Below, in pieces: positions 1 to 13,300 of a stretch of 64,000 nucleotides of DNA. How positions within the stretch are numbered: the stretch's first letter is position 1; every line of letters starts with the position of its first letter. The DNA comes from Primula veris (lineage: Eukaryota; Streptophyta; Magnoliopsida; Ericales; Primulaceae): contig OY821745.1 of NCBI GenBank assembly GCA_963682055.1, positions 503,501 to 567,500 on the forward strand. The letters are read 5' to 3'. Under the pieces are notes generated by a model. The model made no database searches and was not told where the DNA came from. It saw only the letters and a list, made by a program, of their open reading frames with translations. Both the position numbers and the translations under genes were made by a program.

Positions 1-3000
1 GGTTATTACCCAACATCGCGTTACTGTTTTCCCCTAAAGGATTCACTTGAGAAATTAAATGTGATCGTTGTAAGTGATTAGCTTGTTGTTGTTGTAGTGA
101 TGAATTTTGCTCGTTTTGCTGAGGCCTAGTGGGTCCCGACCCAAACCCTTGAGAGATCTGTAAAGCATGAGAGTTTTGAGGGGGTAACATCCTGGGACTG
201 TGTTGGTTCTGGTTTGAGGTTAAGGGTAAATTTCCGCTATTAGTTTGCCTTGCAACATCGTTATATTGTTGCTGGTTTGAAACTACATTAGAATATTGCT
301 CCGTATTAGTCTGAGGCGTATTAGGTGCTGTTTGCGGAGCTTGATTTATTCGAACTGGTTTTGGATGGATTTTATCTTCAATTTCATATCCTTCAAGTAC
401 CATCTGCATAATGAAATCATATAATTACGTAATTGGATAACAAAAGCAGTCACGTGAATTATAATGTAAAGGACCAGGTTGGATGAACTTACCAATGAAG
501 ATAACTGTGCTGCTAGTAAATCCGCAAGATGCTGTTACAGGAATATAGATGCATAAGTAAGTTACACCATTTCAAGTTCACAATAAAACATGAGTACGGA
601 ATTTAGAAAACTTCAAGTTTACGATAGAACACGAGTACACAATTCAGAAAGTAAAAAAAGCACCGACTGTAACAAGACATACATACACCTTAGAATATAC
701 CAGAATACGAAAGGCTGAATGTTTCTCTGGTCCGAATATATGTCTTGCAAGAAATTTAAAGATGCGAGTTAGATACTCACTAAATTAGGCAATGTAGGTA
801 GATTCTCCTCTGCGATTAAAGACTCACTCTCTAACATATCTCCATAACGCATTGCAATGGTTCCTTCACTTGGATTGGTAGACAATATCAATCTGATATG
901 CGACTTCGGAACAAGAGCAAACCCATTTCCTGACAATTAACTTTGGATAGTTAGCGAGTAAGAGATCCCTAAGGTTCCTAACTGCAACAATTCTTGTTTG
1001 GTTGCATCTCAAAAGTACAGATGTCTACTTTCGTGGTAGAGGTGGTTATAAGTGTGTTTGGTAGAAAATGGGAAGTATACTGTTTTATATTTGGAATAGT
1101 GAAAAGTAGTTAATAGCAATTGCCAGCTATATTTTGAAAAGAAAAATACCAAGCATAGATTTTTACTTCTGCACTTATAAGTGCAAAAGTAAGTAATTTG
1201 CAAATTAAAGCCAATATTATGCTACAATTTCTCAAACCTTGCATGATACGCTCATTCTGAAGAAATGTTAAAACTCTAATTTTCCAAGCATTCAAGCTGC
1301 CACCAACAAGCGATTTTGCTAATTCTTTATTCTCTGATTCGTCAATGAAATTCTTGCCATTGGAATCGCCAGAGAGATGAAGCATAACTTGTTGAGAATG
1401 GTAAATAGCAGGCTTCCTTATTTGTTTCTCGTCCACTTTATTTTTTCTACGATTTATTTGATGTCTGAAAAAGAAAAGCTATTGAGTGGACGGAACCATA
1501 ACAGCAACTTATGATTAAAAAAAACATATGAATAAACAATATGACAAATAACAAAAATAGCAGAGATTACTACACGTCATAGCATAACACAACTCTGCAA
1601 TATAAAAGAAGAAACTTGTTTGTCTTATAGTAATAGATTTTTTCTTTTAAAAATAATCTTATATTTATAGAGAGTTAGTGATTGCATAAGTCATAACAAC
1701 ATTACACGACTCAGCTAATCTTGTAACAAAATTATACTATATTCGTGCAACAACTAAAGAATAGTTCTTGATAACTATATTAGTAGCCTCCAAAACAAAC
1801 TTTGTTTACTAGTCTCGCAAGTGGCCTGCACTCACATAATCCAAAATTTCATGATTTAAGTTTCTGTCTCGTGTGTATTAGAAAAAGTGTATCAATGATT
1901 TCAATGAGAAACTAACCCTATTTTTGAGAATTAATACTTTAATAAAAAACATGAAGCAAAAGAAACAAACGACAACAAGGCTTGCTCAGCTAATTTGCAA
2001 TAAATAATAGCAACATAAACAAAAACATGTGAAAAAATCTAAGATAAGTTATTTATGTATACATACTTGACAGCCACGAGTTCAATCTTAGAGAATCTGT
2101 CGATCATCATTGGGTCAGACTGAGGTGGCATCATCTCATCTGCAGGACTGTTTGCATTTAACAGGACGCTCATATTACTAACACTCACAGGAGATCCAAC
2201 GCCACTCATTGTCGAGGTTTTCTGGTGAGAATTTGATCTACGTTTTGCAGCTAACTGTACCTGTTGTAATATATAAATAAAATTTACTAAAAGCACTTAA
2301 AGTCACGTGTCACAAAAGCTTAAGCTCCCATCGGTCCTAATAGCTTGCGTGGCACTTTTATATACATTGTGTATCACATTTTAATCAATATGAAGGCAGT
2401 AAACATTCTGCAACAAAATTATTGTTTACAAACATTACTCAATTTGTTAAGACAGCCACCAGTTGGATAAAATATTAATTAAAAATGTATATTTCAAACG
2501 AATTTATCTTTCAGCAGCGCCACGTAAAGTAACGGAGTAGGCCATTATTTCGATGAAAAAAATCAATTAACAAGATAGAGAAAGTTGGAAGATTAAATAG
2601 CAGGAAATTAATTGAGGGAGATTGAGCGTTGTGTTACTTAAAGTTGAAGTACAATTAGATCATATACCCGAAGACATAGATAGGCTTTTAAGTTTTACCT
2701 GTTGTTGCCGTTGCATGGAATTATCATTAGCACTTGAAGTGAGTGAAGTTGCACCACCAACTATAGGAACCGAATTAACTGCCGATTTTTCCTTATGTGA
2801 TGAAACAACGCCGGAATTCACAGCAGACACAAACTGAGGCCCAACTGACCCACTAGAAAATTCTCCCGATTTTGATGACAAGGGAGAAGGCAAGCTCCCA
2901 CGAGAACTCGGCGCTGATTTCTTTTTCTGTAAATTATGCTCCATGGGTTGATTAAAACTATTCCATTGAGGTTGTTGAAAATTCTGTCTCATGAAAGTAT

Positions 3001-6000
3001 GCTGTGGTGGCAGTCTATGTTGCAATTCGTTTCTGTTTTGATACATTTCTGACTTCTCACTCTCAACTGGCTCTTCCTTTGGAAATCTAATTCCTTGTTG
3101 TGCACGAGCTTCTTGAAAAAAGTTTTTTGTGAGGAAATACAAATAGGTAATAAGAAATTGTAAATATGAATCTACTTGACTCAAAAAATTGTCAAATGGA
3201 ATACTTGACCCCTCGTTGGGCTCTTTTAGTGGCATCTTAAACTTCAGATTATTCTTTTTGCTGGGTGAAAAATTATTCTGGTAAGTATCACTATTCACTA
3301 TATGTGTATTTGGTAAAGGACAAGAAACATTTATTTTTGTACTGGGATTACTGGATTAGTGATTTTTTTGGTAGTATTAAAAAAAAGATCATAATTTAAA
3401 AAGATAAAAATATGTATCTCTATACTTAAAAAAGTTTTTTTTTTGCCTCAGAAGTATAAATAATTTAATATTTTTTTTTGGGTAAAATAAACACAATTTA
3501 CTTAAGAGTGTACAAAAGTATACTTCTATCATTGTACGGAGATTTGAAGATGTCAGTAATCAGCTCTACATGAAAAAATATATATATATGAATATAGAAA
3601 TTGTCTTACTTATATATTTGCTATTTTCATTTGTCAAACCGCCTTCATAAATCTGCTGAGAAAACTTCTGCATGCCGTTATTCGCATACTGAAACCCTCT
3701 ACCGAATTGCTGTTGTTGCAACAAATTATTTTTCCATTGCAAATCTGATCCTTGTAAGCTATTATCAATGTTTGCTCCCATATGTTGATTCCCATCCGGT
3801 GTAAGCCTAGCTCTCTTACTTAAATTGGATCCAGGTGATAAGGGGTCATCTTGATTCTCTCTTCTAACCCCAAGATTCATACCGTCTGTGTAACCCATTT
3901 GATATTTTGACTGTTCTGGTACAAACGGAAGTGAAGAAAGAGAGGGATTGTTAGGATCCATATAGTGTGCATTTTCATGGACATGTTGTGACATTGGATT
4001 TCCGGAAATGGGCCCCACGGCTCTCAAGCTTTCCGGTACTCTATCAAAGCACATTTTTTTCCCGTGGACTTCGTTGCTAGAGGTCACAGTTAGTTCTGCC
4101 ATTTCCCCACGTCTTTTTCTCCTTTGGCTACGTATATCCAAATTTAGCTGCAAATTAAAGCTCAATTCTGATCAGATCTTGAGCATTTTTTCCTTCTTCC
4201 AGACAGGATATTATGATAAGTTTTTATTTGATTACCTTCTTCTGGACAGGGTTTTTGCAAAGTCTGTCCAACTTAGGAGTCGGATCGAGACAAAGCTGTG
4301 GCTGCAGGGTTTTAACTATCCGAGCCTCTATTTCCTACATAAAAAATAAGATGCGTTTATGTATTTATGTATAGATAGGCTTCATATCTATAGTTACATG
4401 TATGAGTAAAGAACATAGTAGTTAACCATTAGATCACCATATGTCCAAGTGTCATTGGCTATCATCGGAATATCTTTAACTACATTCTCTAGTGACATCT
4501 TAAGACGAACTTTGTTAGTAACAGGAGACCCATCACTGGAAGAAGAACAGTTTCGATAATCTCGTACCTGTTGCAATTCAAAAATTTACAATAAGGAACT
4601 ATCATATCCTCGGCGCAAACATCTCTCCTGCTCTTTGCTCATTTGGGTACTTACACAAATAATCATTTCGAACATATTACCTCACAGACAACTGTCCCAT
4701 TTACATACTTGCAAGGTATATCATCAAGAATATCCCCAGGCACTTGTCCGCACTCAATCGCCTTTAAATGAATGGGAAAGTGAAAGTCAAATGGTGAACA
4801 AAAAAAAGGAAGTCATCGTAGAGCAAGTCGAGCAGAAGTTAGTTGAAGACAGGTATAGTCAAACACTAATGCAAGCTTAAGGCTTTAGCATAAACAAATA
4901 AGTGAAGAATACCCACATATACTGCATACTCTACTAATTTGACAAATAAAACCGGACCTCATGGTGGTGTACACGTAACATCTATATCTACCCATTCTAT
5001 ACATGTGAAGAGGGAAAAAGCTGGTTACCCGAAACTTGAAAAGAAGATCCCCCACAATATTCTATATCCACACATTTCGAACTATTTACAAATTTGTCAA
5101 CAGGAAAAATTGAAAAAGGCAAATTTTATAGAGAAACTACATTCCACTTTTTCCACAGATAGGTGTCTTGCCTTCCTCTTACTCTCTGTCTATTTTTCTT
5201 TGTCGATGTATTTTGTCCTAATTCTCTCTCCTCTGTTCTCCCTCTTTTACAGTTTTCCATTCTTTCTTATTAATTTACAAGGTAATATTGCATGAATTCC
5301 CTGTAAACTATCTTTTAAGAAACTAGATAGGAAGAGAGAGAGAGAGAGAGAGAAAGACTGGAATTAGAAATCCTTACACAGAAAAAAGCTTCCGAAGCTC
5401 TATCATATGGATGCAAGAACTTTGGGGCATCTCTAACCATATCCTGATACGAAGGGCGATGCTGAAAAGACATAAATCACATAATATTAGACCATCAAAT
5501 GCAGTTACGAGAAGAACCAAACTGGCCCGTTTAATTAGTTGCCACATGCAAATTACAAAGTGTACTCTTTATAACCTACCTCGGAAAATTTTCCAATTGA
5601 ATATCCATCTGGAAACAAGATCAATGTAAAGGAAACTTCATCCTCTGCAATATCAGAAAAGATACATGCCAATTTCAAAAAAAGGTTAAGGAAGTTGGTT
5701 TCTATTAGTAAAATTATATCGAGGGAAAAGAACATGTGCCGCACCTTCTACATCTGTGCAAGTGACATTAACCTGCAATTAAAACAGCGAAGGTCAATAG
5801 CTAATGTCAGTTATACTTTCGAACTGAGATGTAAAATTGTAGGGACTTGAGTCTTCAAATGTGATTCTTCAGCAAAAACGGAGTTGTAGTTCAATAGGTT
5901 GGCCAGGTCAAATGGCATTTTCATAGCCTGAAATACGTATAAATTTTAGAATGGATGGACCCGGCCATTACTCAGTCTCAAATAACCCATCTGAGTTGTT

Positions 6001-8121
6001 TAACAGTTACACCAGAGAATCCCAGTAAGATGACCATCTAAATTGTCCCCTAATCTTTGAACTGCATTTTAAAATGATATATATAGAAACAGGTGTTTGC
6101 AACTAAGCGTTAAACTCAACAGTAAGATTACAAAACGCTTAGCATTAAACATGCGAAAAAAGATTTACAAACCAAACAAAACACGAAATAACCTGACCAA
6201 AAATAATTATGAAGGTTAAACATTTGAAAGTTTTCGGATTTCTAGTTTAAACAGGCTAAAAGTATTAGACGGATAAATCCCGCTTTTGCTCGGTCTGAGA
6301 TTGGCTTTTTTGCCTAAAACATGCAGCCTAACATAGCCTCAAAGTAAAATTGATTCGACCCCCTAAACCTAAACTATGAAATGTAAAGGGAATGTGATTT
6401 AGATATAAAGCTAGTGTTCAAACAATCAGGGATTGAACTCAACATATAAGAGGGGGGGGACACAAGATCATTAAACTGTCCTGACTCCTGAGTACGAGAT
6501 TCTTCACTGTATAAATAAAGACGTGAACAAAAACTCTTTGTTGATGAATTCTGGTGTAAAAGGTAAAAAATTATGGTGGATAAAGCCAGTTTTTTACTCA
6601 AATTTCGAATATTCCAGCTTATTTGCTCAAAAGCCTTGGTCCTATAACCAATCAGTGTCCATTACTTTTGATATCTTAATCTATGAAATGTAAGTCAAAC
6701 AAAGTCAATAGAGATCTAAAATTAAAACTATACCTGAGATGCAAACTCTTCAAATAAAATAAAAAAACTAATCAGTCACCTGAACAAAAATAGATTGTTG
6801 AGAATAAACAATTGGGAACCAAAAACAAACAAAAGACTAGCTAACTTCCAGCTGTATGAAATTGGTTTATTCCTTCATATCAAATAAGCAAGCTTAGTTG
6901 CTTAAAAGTTGCACATAAAACAAACCCAAACAAGCGGGTAACTCATTTGATCCCCTTAAAACGCAATTCGGATTGAAAACATTACCGTTCGGCATTCACA
7001 AATAGGCATTAGACTCAACTTGATATGAAAAACAACACTAGCAATAAAAAAATAAAAAAAACTAATTTTAATCAGAATAGCCAATTCATTTATTTTTTTC
7101 AACTACCTTGAAAATAAAAGTAGATAGGCATTAAACTCCCAATTAACAAATAAAAGGTCATCAAAGACAAATTAAGCTATACCCAGAAAAAGAGTAATAA
7201 TTAACAAGAGTACCTAATTCAAAAAAAAAAAATCAGTACCTTGAAAATTGTAGTAAATAACTAAAAATGCATCAAACTCGACAAAAAAATGAAAAAGGTG
7301 AAGAAATAAAAGACCCTAAAAAATTCAATGGATACCCAATTGAGATTATTACATTACCTGATTAACAAGAGTACCTAATTCTTTTTTTTTTCAATTACCT
7401 TGGAATTAGTAGTAAATAACTAAAAATGCATCAAACTTGACATAAAAATGAAAAAAAAGTGAAGAAATAAAAGACCCTAAAATAAATCAATCAATACCCA
7501 CCCAATTGAGATAATTTAACTACCTTGAAAGTAACATATAATAAATAAATATAAAGTAATCAAAGACAAATTAAGCTATACCCAGAGAAAGAATATCATT
7601 TTTGTTTTCAATTACATTGAGAATATCATTTTTGTTTTCAATTACATTGATAATAGTAGTAAATATGCACATAAAAATGAAAAAAAAAAAAAGGTGAAGA
7701 AATAAAAAGAGCCTAAAAAGAAAACAAAAGAATACCCAATAGAAATAACTAAAATACATTAAGATTAGAATAACAATTTAATCACAATAGTCAATTCATT
7801 TTTTTTATTTCAACTAGCTTGAAATTGAAAGTAAAATAGGCATTAAACTCCAAATAAATAGCCAAATTTTACAATTACATTGATAATAGTAGTAGTAAAA
7901 AAGAAAAATAAAAGAATACCCAATTGAGAGAAATGAAATACCTTGATATTAGAAGAAGAAATTTGAGCAAAAGATTGAAGCTTGGTTGTGGATTTTTCAT
8001 TATTATTATTATTAATAATATTAATAATTGTGTTTTTATTTATATTTTCATTTTCTTTTTGAATAATTTGTTTAGGAATAAACCTTCGACCGGCCTTTGA
8101 GATCTTAAATGATACTCCCAT
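1..8121 (-). CDS. PHL: PHL, SPT20-domain transcription cofactor (3' end outside window)
   Basis: In Arabidopsis PHL (PHYTOCHROME-DEPENDENT LATE-FLOWERING) is a nuclear protein with an SPT20 (SAGA-type coactivator) domain that acts with phyB and CONSTANS in flowering. Fourteen exons join in frame: 7942-8121, 5745-5772, 5580-5644, 5378-5461, 4681-4761, 4427-4567, 4236-4334, 3610-4147, 2699-3111, 2067-2260, 1238-1464, 781-929, 493-531 and 403 to the edge, about 880 residues so far (family about 1300). The start at 8121 gives MGVSFKISKAGRRF, the family N-terminus. The Spt20-like part (residues about 61-226) contains SFTLILFPDGYSIGK, GDILDDIPCKYVNG and NKVRLKMSLENVVKDIP. A basic RSQRRKRR follows near residue 232, then disordered Ser/Gln-rich sequence; a Gln-rich tail is beginning at the window edge. 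Intron 1 (about 2.2 kb) is the longest. No lesion is seen. The first exon carries an Asn/Ile-rich insert that looks lineage-specific. Confidence 0.92.
7209..7530. repeat. Two-unit tandem repeat in PHL intron 1
   Basis: Two diverged copies of a unit of about 155-160 bases lie head to tail. Both carry the words AGAGTACCTAATTC, AACTAAAAATGCATCAAAC and GAAGAAATAAAAGACCCTAAA. Just beyond, at about 7591-7650, a 30-base word (GAATATCATTTTTG onward) is repeated twice back to back. All of it is spliced out with intron 1, and nothing in it suggests coding. Confidence 0.6.
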
Positions 8122-8133
8122 TGCCAATGCTAT

Positions 8134-8159
8134 TTCTCTCTCTCTCTCTCTATATCTCT

Positions 8160-8190
<31 letters not shown>

Positions 8191-8234
8191 TGTATGTATA
8201 TACTGTGTGTATATATATGTATATGTATATTACA
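8134..8234. repeat. TC/TA microsatellite in the PHL 5' region
   Basis: A run of TCTCTC passes into TATATC and TATATATG repeats directly upstream of the PHL start codon, so it probably lies in the 5' UTR or core promoter. CT-rich stretches at plant start sites are common. Length polymorphism is likely. Confidence 0.75.
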
Positions 8235-8249
8235 ATATTTGGATAAAAT

Positions 8250-9055
8250 GAAAATAACCCCCTGAAACTATCAGTTCTTGCATTTAGCCATCGGAATTAT
8301 CTAACTTTTTCAATCAACCCCCAATACCATCTTTTTAACGAGAAACAATTATATTAACCCGGTTCACTATTACTCCCTCCGTTCCGAATTAATTATCCAC
8401 TAATAAACTATGTGCAATTTTGACCGTCTAATAACTTGTATCAAAATTGTCGGAATAAAAATTTTCAAAAGTTAATCGTATAGTTCAAACATTAAATTAT
8501 ACAGTATGATTTAGTTTTGAAAATTTTCATTTCGATAATTTTGATACATGTTATGAGCCGGTCAAAATTGTATGTTATTTCGTAGAGGATAATTAATTGG
8601 GAACGGATGGAGTATTACTTAGGGTGTGCCAACTAATAATATATTTTAGTTTTAATTTTGAATTAATTTTAGGGTAGTTATATTTGAGTTCATTAATAGC
8701 TGTTAGGTTTTTAGTGGGTGACACATTCTAAATAATAATGGATCCGGTTCACGATAGTGTTGATATATAACTTTATGTTGGATGATCTATTTTGGTTGTT
8801 TTTTCATTTATTATAATCGTTTATATTATATCTACATTTTTCAAGTAATCTTTTACGTAATAACGCAAATATAAAGTTTTGTCACTAAAATGGAGTATTC
8901 ATTTTATGTAAAACAGCCTCTTTTTTCCCAAACATGAATGAGAAGTTCTGTCGTTTTTTAGATGGTATTGGGGGTTGATTGCAAAAGTTAGATAGTTTAT
9001 GGGGGTAAATTGCAGGAATTTATAGTTCTTGGGGAGATATTTGCATTTTACACTA
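8250..9055. mobile_element. TIR element of about 0.8 kb (MITE-like) with a nested Stowaway copy
   Basis: The two ends are inverted repeats of about 90 bases. The left end contains CAATCAACCCCCAATACCAT and the right end contains its complement, ATGGTATTGGGGGTTGATTG; both outer ends match imperfectly. The interior has no ORF. Long TIRs without coding capacity suggest a non-autonomous DNA transposon, perhaps Mutator-like, but I could not find a clear target-site duplication. A 240-base Stowaway-type MITE sits inside it, so this element is the older insertion. It lies between PHL and NUP107. Confidence 0.6.
8373..8612. mobile_element. Stowaway-like MITE, copy 1
   Basis: The element starts CTCCCTCCGTTCC and ends with the inverted GGAACGGATGGAG-type terminus, and TA dinucleotides flank both sides (8371-8372 and 8613-8614). 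Internal inverted sequences include ATCAAAATTGTCGGAAT on the left arm and a matching arm on the right, so the whole 240 bases can fold back. The terminus and TA target are those of Stowaway (Tc1/mariner-type) MITEs. A close relative lies at 44155-44389. Confidence 0.85.
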
Positions 9056-10343
9056 ACTATTTAATATTTATATAACACCAGGAAGAACACTAGTCAGTCA
9101 GATATTTTAATTTTTAATTTTTTAATTTTTAATTTTAAAGCAGAGATGTTCAATTTGGGAAATTTGTTAATTGATACAATTAATAAATTAGAATAAATGA
9201 TGAATTTGGATTGAATTTATGCAAAAACAGTATATTTGGTAAGTTTGTGGTACAATGACATTGAATACTTTTTATTGATCTTGTATATAATTTCACCAAC
9301 AGTTTGGCATTCATTTATACCCAAAAATTAAAAATTAAAAATTAAAAAAAACTTTTTATCAAATGAAGTTATGACTCATGTATAGTTAAAATATATTGGA
9401 TGGTATATATATATATATATAAAAAAAGGTTCTGATTAAGTACATATTCCAAAGGAGTACATATCTTTTCCAAGAACATTATAATTATGAGATTTAGTGT
9501 TTTAAGTATTTTAGGTTCATGATGTTAAGGATTAGTGACACAAATAACTCTTTCGTTTCTATAAAACTTTGAAAATTTCGGAAGAAATACGAGTTTATAT
9601 ACTGCTTAAGAATTGTTTTATGCGCATAATAGACTCTAGAAAAGAGATGTTATTTCTGATATTAACCTCAAGTTGAAAATAAAAACATTTCAATCCTAAT
9701 TTTCTAAATGGTTTTGGTACTAATCACAAGACTTGTGTTGTATCCATGCTGTAACGAAATTTGGACACGTTCAATCACGGGGACATTTTCCTGAAATCAA
9801 AAGCGAAATTGTACAAATTTATTGGGTTCCCTTTTTTATTTTATCGTTTTAGTGTTATCAAGCAAAGTCATATATGTACCTAAAAGAAAAAAGTCCTGTG
9901 GTTATCATTTTCAATTTGTAATTCTATTTATCTTACAATTGTATTTGAACAATTGAATATTTTCTATGGCAAAACGAATTAAATGTTGGCTTGAAAAAAG
10001 TCAAAAACATATGCGTTATTTTGCATTTATTCTTATTTATGGTAATGCATTGTGGTGGCATATCGATTCACAGAACACCGCAATAATTAGGCTCATGCAC
10101 CAACAAAATTTCATAATCAACATAAACTTAATAACACATTCCCGTTTTCGGCATTCGACATATATTTTTGCAAAAATGTCTGTGAGAAACTTAAAAAACC
10201 TTGCTCACTGCTGATTCTTAATCCTTTCAATATTTCAATTTTCAAAATGATACCAGTTCTAATGTTAATACAACCTAAAATAATGATACATCAACCCCAG
10301 GTACGCAACTACACCTCGATTATCAGGAACGTGGTTCTTCTTC
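9056..10343. other. Intergenic, no gene seen
   Basis: AT-rich sequence between the TIR element and the 3' end of NUP107. It contains TTTTTAATTTT runs near 9105-9140 with the complementary run near 9325-9350. Short open frames here have no recognisable protein content. The NUP107 3' UTR probably occupies part of the right side. Confidence 0.6.
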
Positions 10344-13300
10344 TTATTCGAGCTCCATCTTGTATATCGAGTATTCTCTCTCAAATAATAGGAATTCCTG
10401 CTCAATAGCAATCAAAACTCAAAGGCTATTACAACAAAGTTTTCAGTCTTGACCATATAAATGAAAGCCAAAAACTTGCAACCAAAAAGTAATGAGAATA
10501 GCTTTCTGAATTTTCTTTCAGAATATAAGCCCTCCACTGGAAACCAGACAATTTAAAATTTTTGAATTACCTGCAATTGCCTTTGACTGAACAAAGGAAG
10601 GAATCCAGATTCGGGGTTCGCGACAAGTTCTATAAGCTGATCATGGTCTTCAGGTGGATTACCGGACTCCATGAGAGAAACGGAAACCTGATAATATAAT
10701 TAGAATATCAAAAAACACAATTTTTTAGTATCTGGTTGCTATATAGAGATGAGGTCTCAAAATGGTTCTTGACAACTTGTCTTGGGATGAGTTTTTCAAC
10801 CATAAACACACATTTGGTGTTGCTGTATTTCCTCAATGTTATTATATACTAGTTCACTTTCTCCAAAAGAACAAAAAAAACTCGAAGTTTCAAAGGGGAC
10901 CCTTAATTTCAAACAAAAATACGGAAAACTGTGAAAACAAAGTAGAAATTTTACCTGCATAGATCGAAGAATGATTTCTGGAATGCAACATCTGCGACAA
11001 AGTCCTCGCACGATATATGTAGCTGGGTTCCCTAAGGCACCATCTATGTTTGAATACCAAGCATCCAGTCTAGATATTTCTAATGTAACTCCAGCTTCAA
11101 ACCGATAAAGCTCTCCTACATGAAGAAATTGCAACCTCCTTTAGAAATTAACCGTGCTTCATGAAAATGAAGAAGAGAAAAACGACATGCATTTGACACT
11201 AAAAGGATTGGTAGCACTTGAGAATAGCCAGGACATTTTGTGGTTTAAAACTGTGTTAGCATAACCGATTCAAGCTTCCTTAAGATAATAACTAAATCAT
11301 TAACAATTAACAAAGCAGTATCAATATCCGGCACCACGTACGCCTTACAATAACACTATTTCATCACTCCATCACTTTCTGTCTTTTTCATCATTATCAT
11401 TGTCTCTCATTTTAATATTTTTCAATTTTATTTCTTATATATGATTCATAAAAGAGAAGAGGCATGAGAGAAAGTGCATCATTCAAATAAATGATAACAG
11501 GGAGGCCAAATATGCTTCCTTATATCTGAGAGACGAGGAAATGAGGAGCTCTCCAAATATGAAGATCTCATATGAAGGCCCAGGTTAATACAAAGCTTTT
11601 TCAGATTTGGCTCCTTACACTTATGTAAGAGTCTGGAAAGGCGACAAAGGACAGAAAAGGAGAGGGATAAGGGAAATTATCGAAGATAATAAATGCAGGG
11701 CCAACTTATGAACAATTAGACTGCAGGGGTTTTATATGTTATTTATTAAAGTATAAGGGTCCCTTTTGTAATTCTTATAAAAAGCAATCAAGTGAATAGT
11801 AGTATAAGTAGTAACTCTTGTGAGCTCATTAGGGGAGAATAAAATGAATCTGAATCTTTATTTTTAGCTTTACTTCTATCTTTAGTTTCCATTTAATTTC
11901 TGTACTTCGATTTCCAGTTTGTTTATCTTTAAACCTTTTAATTGCTGAGATATATAGAAAAACTGTCCCAAAAAACAGTTTATTGAGTTTAGTTTCTCTT
12001 TATTTTGTTGCTCTTATTGAGACGAAATTGGGGTTCATTACAACTTTTAACAGTAGAAAGAGGTTTGGTGAGCCTGGTGTGGATGTTGAGACCTAATTCC
12101 CTTACCCTGGAAGCTTCTTTTTATTTCCTTAGTCGATTGATTATTATTTGTAGCCCAGCAGCAGCAGAAGTTTCCTAAGTCTTCCTAAATTTTGTACCAA
12201 AAGTATTACCCTGATTATATAACTGATGTACCTCACCTTTGAAGGCAGCAGCAATAACATTCGCAAGAATGCCACCATCACAGATTTCATGTGAACCAAG
12301 CCCATCACCATTCGTTGCCAAGCAACGGAGACTAACTTCAACACAATAGTTAGCTATACCTGATATAGATACATTCACCTACAGCCAAAACCAAAGCTGA
12401 AAAACTCAAGAAAGAGAAGAGAATTCAAGAATGTAAAGAGCATTTAACAGGAGAGAACACCCTGGTAGATATTACTAAGGGGAAAACCAAGACAACAGAC
12501 TATAGTCACTATACGGGGTTTATTACAATTATGTACAATAAAATATTAAGGAATTTAATTTTGTGCATTGAAGTATCATCAGTGTACACAAACCTAGCAT
12601 CATATTTTGATTTTGTACACCAACTTATAATAGTTTGTAAGTAATACCCTAAAACCTAACATCTTATTCCCTTTTGTACTCTACATGGAAAAAATTCATA
12701 ATTTGGGGACTAGATAGAATAATTTTGATAGAAAATTGTACTCCATAAAGCAAAAAAGTGATAGAATCATAGAATTCCTTACAAAATACTTTCTTATTTG
12801 TAAGTAATACCCTAAAGCCTAACATCTTATTCCCTTTTGTACTCTACATGGAAAAAATTCATAATTTGGGGACTAGATAGAATAATTTTGATAGAAAATT
12901 GTACTCCATAAAGCAAAAAAGTGATAGAATCATAGAATTCCTTACAAAATACTTTCTTACCTAAACTAATCAGTACCAGAACCTCAAATTTCTTTTCTAT
13001 TTAGGACACCAGGTGTACTAAATTAACAAGAAAGTAACTTTGGTGTCTAATCGCTAATTTTGGTAGTTGGTGCTCGAAACGGAAAACATGTCATAGGTTG
13101 GTATACCAAACTGTTATCATACCCAGCTATAGCAAAAGAAAATAGGAGAATTAAATTTGAATACCTGTAATTGGCGGTTTAGCACCACTTCCTCACTAAC
13201 TGAAGAGTATAGAGAACTCATAAGTGTCGTACACAAAGTTGAATCAGGGAACAAACATTCGCCAGAAGGCAGACATAGCATTGCTGTAGCATGCAATTCT

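Noticed and set aside
2622..4349. Plus-strand ORFs opposite PHL exons
   Set aside because: They are antisense shadows of the PHL coding exons (3610-4147 and 2699-3111).
9966..10214. 82-codon plus-strand ORF next to the NUP107 3' end
   Set aside because: No recognisable domain, AT-driven composition; probably in the NUP107 3' flank.
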